Under the pieces are notes generated by a model, which worked only from the letters and a program-made list of their open reading frames with translations, had not been told where the DNA came from and searched no databases. A program made the position numbers and the translations under genes. 64,000 nt of DNA from Mytilus trossulus (Eukaryota; Mollusca; Bivalvia; Mytilida; Mytilidae): contig NC_086377.1 in the NCBI RefSeq assembly GCF_036588685.1, positions 66,831,233 to 66,895,232 on the forward strand, written 5' to 3'. Below, piece after piece: positions 32,270 to 45,900 of this stretch. Each line of letters begins with the position of its first letter. Position 1 is the stretch's first letter.

Positions 32270-32800
32270 TGAATACTTTACAGTCACTTACGACATACAC
32301 ATTATACAATTACCCCATACCCATTACTAGTAACTTAAAAAAATATAACACAATTGCACCATACTATTTATACATAAAACAATACACTATTCAATTGATA
32401 CAATTACACCAAACACTTTATACAAATACATCCTACAACATACACTTAATACGGCAAACCAATACACCATTCGCTTGATACAATTAAATAATACACCATA
32501 CACGATTTTCATTTTCACCATACTCCATACCCTTTCGGAGTACATGAGATCACCGCCAGTTTTTAGGTGGGTTCGTGTTGCTTATTCGTTAGTTTTATAT
32601 TTTTTGTCATGTGTACTATTGTTTGTCTGTTTGTCTTTTCAATTTTAAACCATGGCGTTGTCAGATTTTTTTCGATTGATGAGTTTGACTGTCCCGCTGG
32701 TATCTTTCATCCCTCTTTTATTACATAACACCATACGCCTTATACGCCTGATACAATTACACCATACACTATACACATTATACAGTTACCTCATATAGTG
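32270..32800. repeat. ACACCATAC-type minisatellite, split by a dispersed repeat
   Basis: Irregular units such as ACACCATACAC, TATACAATTACACC and CATTATACA fill 32270-32515 and 32725-32800. A family IV copy (GAGTACATGAGATCACCGCCAGTTTTTAGGTGGG to GGTATCTTTCATCCCTCTTTTA, about 32530-32725) interrupts them. Lies between genes B and D. Confidence 0.7.
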
Positions 32801-33595
32801 CAAAACAACAACTTGGAAATCAACGCCGAAACCAGAAAATTGTAAAAACTATTGTTGTCCCCTAGTTTATGAAGCAAGTTCTAGATTTGAACACAGGATG
32901 AGGTAAAGCTGTTCGTGATCCTTGTTTTGTGTCTTGATCTATCAAACCTTAAAAGCATAACTTTATTGGTGGTTTGTTTTCTTAATCTTAATTGCAGCTG
33001 AAAATGAAGTTTGAAAAATAACATCATCACCAAAGTCATGTTTGATAACCAAAGATAGACGAGGATATTCATTTTGAAAAGAGCAATGCATGAAAGTAAC
33101 AAAAACAAGGCTTACAACGGGCGTTATCAACCAATTGAATTAGTGCGAAAGGAGACAACCCAAAAAAATGTGACAAAAAGCTGTGTATAAGTTTTGATAG
33201 GAAACCGTTTTGATGAGCGACAAAACTATTGTATTAGAAGGTGACTTAAATAAAATGTTTATTTTTGTTATTGTCCTTTGTTCTTTGGTTGATATTGATA
33301 TTGATATTTTTTTCAGTAATTAAACTATCATTTACCTGTAAGAATTAGTTATACTACCTTCAATTGACCAATATTTTTCTTTGAAATATTGGACATTTAA
33401 AGGTAACATAATGTTTTTTTACAGATAGATGACTATCAAATAACAAGAATAAAGAACGAGTACAACAATAGAATAACGATGTTTTACATATATCACGTGG
33501 TTACTAAAACGAAAAGATGTCAAAATGACATCGCTCAGAGAATTGAAAATCTAAATTTAAAATCGATGTTGATATCTCATATAGCAGAAAAAAAC

Positions 33596-33601
33596 TTTAA
33601 T
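33596..33601 (-). terminator. Possible poly(A) signal of gene D
   Basis: ATTAAA on the minus strand, about 150 bases after the stop. No AATAAA is nearby, so the call is weak. Confidence 0.35.
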
Positions 33602-33748
33602 ATTATTGAATTTTTCTTTTTCAAACAGAATGAACATTTGATCACTTTTTCCCTTTAAGCCAAGATAGAAACTACTGAAATATATGTAAAATATATTTTA
33701 AACAGAAGCAAACAACACGTTTTTTTTTATGCAAAACTGTTTAATTAA

Positions 33749-33903
33749 TCAGTCCACAGGATATACACATTTGTAACGACAGCCTTGCTTGCAACATTTC
33801 TTTGTTCCAGGGCACGATGCGTCATTTTTACAGTTTCTTTGAACGTTACAATTAGTCCGTGGATATTTGTCTCTTGGACAACGGCCTATTTTCGTTGTTT
33901 TGG
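33749..33903 (-). CDS. Gene D last exon: complete WAP domain
   Basis: Encodes KIGRCPRDKYPRTNC, then ASCPGTKKCCKQGCRYKC and the stop. All eight WAP cysteines are on a single exon, unlike every other WAP domain in the window. Confidence 0.88.
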
Positions 33904-36900
33904 CTACAATGGTGAGAAAAATATAGACATCAGTATACAGTTTACTATCACGTATATATTCGCGTAGAATACCATTATTAAAAGTAATTTAAACTTGAAT
34001 ATTAAATAATCAAATATAATGAATACAAAATTCGATTTGATGTTTCCTTTTTATATTCATTATATTTAGTTCTTGAAGTAATATACCGCAATAAATAATA
34101 TTTCTCTGTAGAAATACATGTATGTAATGTATAGAAAATTAAAATGTAATATGGTTGAAAAAAAACAACAATCTACCTGAAGACGTAGACGTACGCAACA
34201 AAAGTGCACCGTTAAGCCTTCAAAACCCAACAAAACACATACTGTAAGTTAACATTGAAAGTCGCCGATTTGACGAAATGTAAAACAATTGAAACAATTT
34301 AAATAACGGCCTTGTTTGTGAACAAATCAAGTTACGAAAAATAAACAATACAGAAAGCAATCAACGCCAACATTTATTACAGGCAAATAAAACGGGTAAA
34401 TGCTCATACCAAACGTTGCTACTATAACTAAAGGAGATTTGGACTAGAACGAAACTAAATAGGCGTCCTTCATCTTTAACATTTGAAAGGATAAAAAAAA
34501 TACAACCTATAAATCGCTATCCACTACCTGTTACAGTGACGAAACAGCATAACATTTAAAAAAACATACCCTTGTATAAAAACCAGCTAAATATACCTCA
34601 GCTCCACTTATCAGCACAAAAAATCAACAATCATCAAAATAAGTGACATAGTTCCAATGTAAGTCTATTCTTGTTAAAGAAAGTCGATAACAAGTACAGT
34701 TAATTATGATTTCCAAACTAAACAAAAAGTATTAATAACTGAATATAAATCTTCATATTGACATATACAATAAACAATCATTTTCAACATGTTAAGTCTT
34801 ATACTTAAACTATAATAAAAGACTCAAACTGTAAATTGTACATCAATTAAAACGGGAAAACTAAGATCTTAAGATTAACAAAACATTATGGAAAACAAAT
34901 GGACTAGACAGGAACCAATGATAACCACTGACTGCAGGATCCTTACTTGGAGCAGACGCACAGAAAATGTGGGTAGGAGTGGGGGTAAGGAGTAGGACAT
35001 CGAGGTATAGAACTTTACACTGATGGAATCGTGGAAAATGAACTCATCATAGATACCAGGACTTAATTTAGTATATACGCCAGACGCGCGTTTCGTCTAC
35101 AAAAGACTCATCAGTGACGCTTGAATCCAAAAAAGTTAAAAAGGCCAAATAAAGTACGAAGTTGAAGAGCATTGAGGATCAAAATTCATAAAAGTGTTGC
35201 CAAATACAATGCAAATAATGAAAATGATTGTGAATGTTATAGTCTTATATCTCTAAAGACTAATATTCAGTTGTTAACATTTTTAATCAGAGCTTTATTT
35301 GTGAATTCATACTTGGCATGTTTGCGCATCTTTGTTGTTTGTTGGTATTTGTTGAAAAAATAGTGATCTGAATTAAAATGTGAATTTGGAAGTAATAAAT
35401 GTCAATTACTTAGTGTAACACGTGATATTAGAAGTGGGAAATGCCAACTTAGAGTTTTACAACCAAATGTTACTGTTGCTCTCGTAAAATTCATCAAACA
35501 TAATTCAGATGACGGTCATATCAGACAAGTATTGGTCTTTACTTACCTCGTAACCATTACAATTATAACAGTTGTTGTTACACATGTACTTATGAAATCA
35601 AAACACATTGCTTATCTATAAGCAATAGCTAAAGGTTAATAGTTAACTACATTGCACTTTCAGGAGATTCGCTACTCAGTTTCAGAATAAAAAGCTTTTC
35701 ATAACACTAGTATATATTGATAGGGACTTATTACAGTAACCAATTTTTGGGGGAAAATGTTCTCTCTTGCTATTTATAGCTTTATCATTTTTTAAAAATA
35801 ACAAATATTTATTTTATTCTTAGATGCATGACTTTTTTATTAGTTGTAAGTGGTTTTAAACTAGCTGGAAGATAACTGCGAGTATTCTCAGATGTGTTCA
35901 TTGTGTCTATTTGTGTCGGGATGTATAAGTACCCGGCCACGTCCACTTGTATTTTTTGTCTATATGATGGGTTAAGCCTTTTTCAACTGATTTTTATAGT
36001 TCATTCTTATGTTGTACTGTTATACCACTGTCCCAGGTTAGGGGGAGGGTTGGGATCCCGCTAACATGTTTAACCCCGCCACATTATTTATGTGTGTGTC
36101 TGTCCCAAGTCAGGAACCTGTAATTCAGTGGTTGTCGTTTGTTTATGTGTTACATATTTGAATTGCGTTCATTTTTTTACATAAATAAGGCCGTTAGTTT
36201 TTTCGTTTGAATTGTTTTACATTGTCTTATCGGGGCTTCTATAGGTGACTGTGCGGTATGGGCTTTGCTCATTGTTGAAGGTCGTCGGATACCTATAGTT
36301 GTAAATGTTTGTGTCATTTTGGTCTTTTGTGGATACAATGTAGTTGGCTTATTGGCAATTATACCACATCTTCTTTTTTATATATAAGACTCTTACAGAT
36401 GGCTTATATTTATACGTGTTAAAGATTTATAAAAAGAAAAAAGGGGGTCAATGGGCAAAATATTTTAAGGCATTAAAATGGATAAAACCAGAGGATTCTA
36501 AAATTCGGATAAAATTTCAAAAACTTGACAAGCGAACATCCTTAAGACAAAATTATCCTTACCATTCGGACAACAAGTATGGTATTCATCAGCCGGTCCA
36601 CCTTTACAATGATATCCAGTAGGACATTTGTTAGAACTAACAACCATTCCACAGAAACGTGTTGGATGAGGATCACCATAATCACAAGCTTTATTTACAT
36701 AAACATATAAAAATATCACTAATACGTATTCTAGGTATATAACATATAGTTTCAACAGCTCTTTGAAGTAATAGACTAGGTCTTTTTCGATATATATTTT
36801 TTAGAAGATGGCAATCAAGCGACTATGGCAGATGTAATACACAAACATAGTCGTCGCTGCATTAAACACAAACATTTGTCTTCTCTGAATTGATAACAAA

Positions 36901-39900
36901 TTATGGTCATATCTGAATCACACTACGTGGTAGTAACGTAGGCAGTGATCACGTGATTTGTACTGTCTAATTTGAGTGCAAACACTTTTTTTTTAATCTT
37001 GTCTTCTTTACCTAATATTACTTGAAGTCATTCATACCATTACAAATATATAATTTAAAAGTACAGATTGCATCAGGCACTGTAATTGTAACACTACTGA
37101 TATTGTTTCATTTTAAAACCTTCTGACCAGAAATATATTTCGTTTTTCGAATACTGGTCGTTGTAAACTTTTTTCAATACTAAATAAGCACTACATGGAT
37201 GGCGCATGTATAATATCTGTAAAATACAGTTATGTCACATAGTAAATGTTCTCTTCAATGATAAAACTTACGGATTTGACAGCAGACAGAGTTTATGCAG
37301 TAGGTTCCCGATGGGCACGGTTTACCGGTAAATGGTCCTATTTCACATGTACCTTGAGGCGTTCCCTTTTCACAGACTGAATCTATAATACAAAAGTTTA
37401 AATTAAATAGCCCGTGATAGTTATTTTTAAGAAAAAATCATTCTGCTGACAAACTTCCGTAAAGCACAATCTTCAGTGCCGCCTGTCTAGGTGTGATCAG
37501 TTGATTTACGCATAAAGATAAAGAATAAGTATTTGCACGGACTCAACAAAATATAATTTGAATCTGTCAAAAAATTTAAAATGCTTAGTGAAACATTTAA
37601 CACAATACGTCATTTAAAACGATAAACACACATAACTCACGAACACAGACAAATGTCAGGCTCTTCACCTAGGACAGAATCACTCAGAATTTGGTGGATT
37701 AAACATGTATGTTAGCCATGAACACTTCCCTAATTCTGGGAAAGTGAGGAAAAGCATAAAGTCAGACTGTAAAAATCATTTGAAGCATCATTAAAAAGAC
37801 AGTGATTGGCGAAATGAACTGATGTAAAGAATCACGTAGAGCATCAATAGGAGGCATTTACTGTTTGCATCAACTTTTTGTTAAAGACAAGGAATCGGTC
37901 ATGTAATTGTAGTAGGAGTTTGAGTCGTAAAAGTCGTTAGATCTTGAACATGAAGGATTTTTAAAAGAAAAGATCACAGTTGGAATTGTAAGGGTACTTA
38001 ATTCTAGTTTAAGGTAAATTATATATGAGTGGGAGGTTTAGCTAGTTATGAAACAAACTTTATCATCATCTGTCATTTCTTCAGAAGGAAATGTGTCTAC
38101 CAATTCCGGAATATGATAGTCGTGTTATGGATATGCGTTTTGTTTTGATATTTGGTTAGGGACTTTCCGTTTTGAATTTTCCTTGGTATTTTTGAATATA
38201 TGTATCATGATCTTTTTGTTTAGTTTCTTTTGTTACCTATTCTGATATCGAACTCGGACTTCTTTTTAACTATGTTTTACTACGCGCATTATTGTGTTGC
38301 AGGTATAGGAGGGGGGGGTTGAGATCTTAATACATATGTTTAACCCCGCAGCATTGTTTGTGCTTATTCCAAGTCTGGAACCTGTGTCCTTTGCTAGTCT
38401 TGTATTTAGGAGTTAAACATGACATCCATTATCACGGAACTAATCTACATTTTTCTTTCAAGACCAGCTAAAACACGCCTCCGGGTGCGGAAATTGCTCT
38501 CTCTAGTCAACAATTGGTTGTATTCGGCTGTTATATATTACCTATTCTAAACGACAGCAAACTCAGTCGTTACCGGGGCATTCTTGTTTACCTGCGCAAC
38601 AGGTAATCAATAATGGTTCATTCTAATGTGATGTGCTTCTCTTGTATTGTGAATAAGCCCAATGCACTAAATCCAATAAAATTTGTTTGCACATGCGTAT
38701 ATTGACTACTGCAGAATAATGACTTTGATCAACTTGACATGCCTTTAGCATATTTCTTTAACTTAAAACACTTCCAAACTCCAATGATGCACTTGTAATA
38801 CTAATTAAATTATCATGACTGTAATGTGATGCAATTCGAAATTGACATATTTGACCTAGATACGATAACTGTTCATGCTGGCTGTTAAAAAATCTTCCCT
38901 CTGAAAAAATCGCATTGCCAGTCGTTTGCTGGTTTACACATAAAAAAGAGGTTCATGTAAGAACCCACACAAACGTTATACACTTATACACATCGGACAT
39001 AGATATTAACCTAATTGTCCTAATCAGAATCGAAATAATTGATGCAAACTTTACTTTATTGTAGTTTGGACATGAGTAGGCATTATATTCGTGTTATTTT
39101 AGCCCTCACTTTTGCTCGGGTAAAAAAAAATACGAATACAATGGCTACACATGTTAAAACTACAATAAAGTCTAACTTGCATCAATTATTTCTTAACATT
39201 ACCGGCATATCCTACAAAGGAACACAATCTCGATATGTGACATGATAATTGCAACGGATCAAGACGTAAATTCGACTAGGCTCAGTGATTTCTTATTTTT
39301 TTTGTTTGCAGCTGACACTAGAACTGAAATAGTTTGACATGTAGAGGTATTCTCGATTTACGATTTTGTTATCAGGAAGAAAAGGGAAAAAACACTGTGT
39401 GATAATCGAATTTGATTCTTTTTATCTAAACTATTATACTAATATATATATATATAGAACAATATAATCACGTACTTTCCTTTCATATTGAAATAAATAA
39501 CAGAACATCCTTACCTGTTTTGCATGCACAAGTTGGACAATTGTTTGCATCCATAACATTACCGAAGGGACATGCTATAGCACAAACAGGGCCACATCTT
39601 GGTACTGTAAAACAAAGTATATTTAATATAAATTAAACAAATTGCATATGGGAGGTTTTTCCATGCCACAAACCAGGTTCAACCAACCATTTTTTTTTTA
39701 TTAAAATTGTCTGTACCAAGTCAGGAAAATGGCCATTGTTATATTGTACTTCGTTTCTGTGTGTGATACATTTAAATGTTGTGTGTCTGTAGTTCTCCTC
39801 TTATATTTGATGTGTTTTTCTCAGTTTTAGTTTTAGTTTTTAACACGGATCTGTTTAGTTTGTTAATTTACTCATTTGCCATCTCAACACGTCTTTTGTA

Positions 39901-42900
39901 AATGAGCATAGCAAACGTTGTTTGCATTTCTCTGTTTTTGTCAGAATACTAAGCATGCTAAGCATTCAGTATTATTAAATACCAATTTTCGTGGGTACAA
40001 GTGAACTAAACAACAAATTCAAGTATTCGACGAATTACAAAATTATAAATCAAAGTATCTCGAATTTGACTTACACAGTCATCTCAGTACCAGAACCTAT
40101 GACAAACGAGACGATTTTAATTTTGAAATTATAAATTTCCCCCACCTTAGTAGCAACATAACAACTTCACCTGCACATGGGATATATCTTTCCTAACTTT
40201 TTCGATATTCAAGAGCTTGCAGCTCCTACTCAGACTTTGTAAAACGTCATCAGTGTCTGAGAAGAAAGTTGATGAACCAGGGGTATGTCAAAGAACGTCT
40301 CGTCCTTTTTCTAAAACAAAGTTCATCGGAAGGTACCAAGACCTTGTTGATAAATATTCCTATCAACTTCTCAAATAATACACGATGGTCTTGATGTATA
40401 GATTCTGCGTACTGATGTTGTTTATCATCTTAACAACATGTGTATTTGTTCTTTCATTTGTCTTTGTTCTATTATTTATATTACTTTTACTGTTGAATGG
40501 TTTTATGTGATATCCGTTTGACGTGGCTCGGTACTTATACATCTCGTCAATGTGTGTGTATTGGCTTTCATTTTTTGGTGGTTTGTTTTGTATATGCGAC
40601 TGTTTGTATTTCTTTTGTTCGTATTACGTGACTCTGTACTTTAAATGATCCCGTCAGCATTATTTTGGTCTACTATATGTCATTATGATATATTTCTATT
40701 ATGAATTACTATATACGTTGAACCACAAACGTCAAAATCATTCAATCGCGTAGTGGAATTAACTATTTTTGGATTCTCATAAATTCCACCTATAACTTTT
40801 GGACTAGTTTAAATCTCGGTCTATTTCTGTAATGTGTTCTTACATACTTTTGATTTTTTTAACTCTGTATGCTTACATCATGTACATTGCCTATGAAAAT
40901 TTTAAAACTGTTTGTATGCACATTAAACGACAAATTTATGTGACGTATACAAATTTTGTGACGTCAGACACTCAAGTCAATCCGTGTGTTCGTAGATAGA
41001 TGTTTTTGTGTTCTGTTAAATTGTCCCTTTTAAAATTGTTATTCGATGATGACTGATGTACCCATATTTTGACTATTTTATTAATTGTGACTGTTTATTT
41101 AACGCATCATCTAAATATAACGGAATTTGATGAGACTGTTATTAAAGAGAGAGGGTTATCGCTATAGAACCAGGTTTAATCCACCATTTTCTACATTTGA
41201 AAATGCCTGTACCAAGTCAGGAATATGACAGTTCTTGTCTATTCGTTTTTGATGCGTTTTGTTATTTGATTTTTGCCATGTGATTATGGTCTTTCCGTAT
41301 TGATTTTCCTCTGAGTTCAGTATTTTTGTGATTTTACTTTTTGAAATATTAAAAAATCAACCGGGATCAGAAAAAAAATTTGATAGGTAATTAGGTTTGA
41401 ACTTCGTTTGTACTTTTACAATGCCAAATATATTAACGTTTCTTTATTTTAATGATCAACCAAACAGCTGTTCCATCGATATAGACTAATGTTATATCGA
41501 ACGGTTTTGAAAAAATATGCAATGTATATTTCAACTAACGATGAAAAGTACAATATGCTGTTCTCAAATCGAAGGATCAATCTTAAATATCATTTTAAAC
41601 GAGGTGGAACCATGGAATGACTTTTCGATCATATTGCCTTTATTTGTTTGTCATAAAAGTTACAGTCAAATGGAGATAAATTAACGAAGACAGTAAAGAA
41701 GAGGTATATTTCAACATGACTGCACCTTAGCCACCTCATGCTATAAATAACAGTGTTTACATAGTTTTATAGACCTATATTTTTTTTACTTTTACAAATA
41801 AGACTTGGAAGAAAGAATTGTTGCATTGGCACTCATACAACATTTTCTTCTATCCATTCAAATAACGGAAAGGTATCTCTATAGCAATGCTTTTTACTAT
41901 AAGTAATAGTTCAAGATATCTCATACACATTATGAGATATCTTTAAAAAATTATGATATATCTTATCTAGTTTTTGAGATACCTTATGTAGAATACATAA
42001 CAGTGTTCATTATTTATAAGATATCTCATTTAATATATAATATATCTTATATTATTTTATGTTCATAAAATATCTTATATAATTTATTTTCATTAGATCT
42101 TATATATAGATTATAACATGTCATTTTTCATATCGCGTGTATTATCAGCCCTAGGTTCGATATCAACCCAAGAGCCGCATGGCTCGAGGGCTGATGTTGA
42201 TCGAGGTCTGACAATACATGCGATATGAAAAATGACATGTTATGATCTTTTTATCATATGCTTCAACAATGGAAAAATAACAGATTCATATATCAATCCT
42301 TTAACGTGGTTCCCAAAAAGTGGTTCAAAGACTAAACGTTCACGGACGTTGGACCCCAAATTTAGTACAGTCGATAAGAAATTTTTCTAAGTATAGACGA
42401 ATCAAACAAAACAAATCAACAATATACATAATGAACACTTTTTTTAAAGTAACTTTCTGTTTAATGTTTGAAATTGTTAAAAAATCCCTTTACTTTTTTT
42501 TTTTTAATTATTTTACTCAATATAAAATTGAGAATGGAAATGGGGAATGTGTAAAAGAGACAACAACCCGACCAAAATAAAAAAAAAACAACAGCAGAAG
42601 GTCACCAACAGGTCTTCAATGTAGCGAGAAATTCCCGCACCCGGAGGCGTCCTTCAGCTGGCCCCTAAACAAATATATACTAGTTCAGTGATAATGAACG
42701 CCATACTAATTTCCAAATTGTACACAAGAAACTAATATAAAAATAATACAAGACTAACAAAGGCCAGAGGCTCCTGACTTGGGACAGGCGCAAAAATGCG
42801 GCGGGGTTAAACATGTTTGTGAGATCTCAACCCTCCCCCTATACCTCTAACCAATGTAGAAAAAATAAACGCATAACAATACGCACATTAAAATTCAGTT

Positions 42901-45900
42901 CAAGAGAAGTCCGAGTCCAAAAAATTGTTTTGTACACTTCTTTGTAATGTTTCACTGAAAACGTAGTATTTTCCGGAATTTGCCTAGTATCACCAGAATG
43001 CCATGTGATGACTTTACGGAAAGGCATGTGATAACGTTCGAAGCATATGATAAACTTTGCATACCAGCCCGCTAAGCACAAATTCGAAAAATATGGAATT
43101 TAATTTAATTTAATACTATTATCATACAGTAAACATCATATGTTATTTATTCTAAATATATGATAAAATTTTCTGTATAAGGTGGACGTAAAATCTGATG
43201 CCTCGTGTAAAGAGAGTGCCCCGCTCTTTGCATGTTGAGAACCCTTGCAACAATTCTTTTAGGGGTCCGTAGGTGGCCTGTAGCAATGCAAACTTTCTGT
43301 CCCTAACCAATATACCCTCATTTTCAAGTGGCAGCTAAATTTCCCAGACCATCATCCTAGATGGCCTTTATTATAACAACCTACCTTTTGTAGTTATCGT
43401 TAACTTGTTCTCGTCCTGAATATGCATGAAATATATGCCACTGGACGTTAAGCAACCAACAATCAATCAATCTTTATAAGGATATCTTATTACCTATATA
43501 TCATATCTTATGAATTATATAAGATATGTTACAAAGTATATAAGATATCATATCATAAACATATTTATAGGATATATCATATAGTTTATCCGATATCTTA
43601 TATACTTTTTTTAATATCATATCTTATAAAAGAGGGACGAAAGATATCAGAGGGACAGTCAAACTCATCAATCGAAAATTAAATGACAACGTCATGGCTA
43701 AAAATGAGTAGGACAAACAGACAAACAATAGTACACATGATACAACATAGAAAACTAAAGAATAAACAACTCGAACCCCACCAAAAACTAGAGGTGATCT
43801 AAGGTGCTCTGGAAGGGTAAGCAGATCCTGCTCCTCAAGTGGCACCCGTTGTGTTGCTTATGAGATAACGAATGCGATCAACAGTCTACTAGCAATTCGG
43901 TAGGTCACATTTATGAAAGGGAAGGGGATTGTAGTTTCGACGTTAGGGACATATCCGATATCATTTGTGAAACGGTTATTCCATAACGGTCAACTTACTC
44001 GTGATGGCGTCCGTAAACAACCCTCTATCAAGAAAATCATCATACAAATGCAAGCATGGGAATATCGTATCAATTGGGAGATATATACACCGTATGCAGG
44101 TGCTGCTGGAATGTTGCTACTTAGAAATGGAAAGTTCATAATTGAAAAGCTGAAATCATCTCTTTTGTAGTAGAGTTTTGTTTACAATCGACCCTCATTG
44201 TAAATTATATAATAACCTCATCATAACTACCAGGATTAAAATTCATATTTACTCCAGACGCGCGTTTCGTCTTCTAAAGACTCATCATTCACGCTCGAAT
44301 CAAAATATGTCCAAACGGCCAAATAAAGTATGAAGTTGAAAAGCGTTGAGGACCAAAAGTTTTGCCAAATGCAGCTGAGTAGTAGGTATAAGTATAAGAT
44401 TTTTTATACAGTATATCAGATTGTTTATACAGTATATAAGATTTTTTATACAGTATATCAGATTGTTTATACAGTATATAAGATTTTTTATACAGTATAT
44501 CAGATTTTTTATACAGTATATCAGATTGTTTATACAGTATATAAGATTTTTTATACAGTATATCAGATTGTTTATACAGTATATAAGATTTTTTATACAG
44601 TATATCAGATTGTTTATACAGTATATAAGATTTTTTATACAGTATATCAGATTGTTTATACAGTATATAAGATTTTTTATACAGTATATCAGATTGTTTA
44701 TACAGTATATAAGATTTTTTATACAGTATATCAGATTGTTTATACAGTATATAAGATTTTTTATACAGTATATCAGATTGTTTATACAGTATATAAGATT
44801 GTTTATACAGTATATAAGATTTTTTATACAGTATATCAGATTGTTTATACAGTATATAAGATTTTGTATACAGTATATCAGATTGTTTATACAGTATATA
44901 AGATTTTGTATACATTATATCAGATTGTTTATACAGTATATAAGATTTTGTATACAGTATATCAGATTGTTTATACAGTATATAAGATTTTGTATACAGT
45001 ATATCAGATTGTTTATACAGTATATAAGATTTTGTATACAGTATATCAGATTGTTTATACAGTATATAAGATTTTGTATACAGTATATCAGATTGTTTAT
45101 ACAGTATATAAGATTTTGTATACAGTATATCAGATTGTGTATACAGTATATAAGATTTTGTATACAGTATATCAGATTGTTTATACAGTATATAAGATTT
45201 TTTATACAGTATATCAGATTGTTTATACAGTATATAAGATTTTTTATACAGTATATAAGATTGTTTATACAGTATATAAGATTTTTTATACAGTATATCA
45301 GATTGTTTATACAGTATATAAGATTGTTTATACAGTATATCAGATTGTTTATACAGTATATAAGATTGTTTATACAGTATACCAGATTGTTTATACAGTA
45401 TATCAGATTGTTTATACAGTATATAAGATTTTTTATACAGTATATAAGATTTATTATACAGTATATCAGATTGTTTTTACAGTATATAAGATTTTTTTAT
45501 ACAGTATATCAGATTATTCTTTATACAGTATATAAGATTTTTTATACAGTATATAAGATTTTTTATACAGTATTTCAGATTATTGTTTATACAGTATATA
45601 AGATTTTTTATACAGTATATAAGATATCGTATATAAACATATTTCTAAACTATCACGGGTGCCGCATGTGGAGCAGGATCTGCCTACCCTTTCGGAGCAC
45701 CTGAGATCACCCCTAGTTTTTGGTGGGGTTCGTGTTGTTTATTCTTTAGTTTTCTATGTTGTGTCATGTGTACTATTGATTTTCTGTTTGTCTTTTTCAT
45801 TTTTAGCCATGGCGTTGTCAGTTTGTTTTAGATTTATGAGTTTGACTGTCCCTTTGGTATCTTTCGTCCCTCTTTTATATACTTTATGAAAATTTTTTAA

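Noticed and set aside
36563..36755. Hydrophobic leader (LYVIYLEYVLVIFLYVYV) in frame before the second lustrin repeat, as a possible alternative secreted start
   Set aside because: The open stretch begins with TTG, not ATG, with no in-frame ATG seen, and the AAATAAAG acceptor joins exactly in phase to the previous exon.
43913..44170. 85-codon open frame as a gene
   Set aside because: No domain, and it lies in what looks like a fragment of a dispersed repeat among other repeats.
44289..45704. Long open frames (over 400 codons) with periodic peptides such as YTVYKIFYTVYQIV
   Set aside because: They are translations of the 21/42-bp satellite in several frames at once; the period is a multiple of three, so no stop appears. 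No promoter, splice or domain support.
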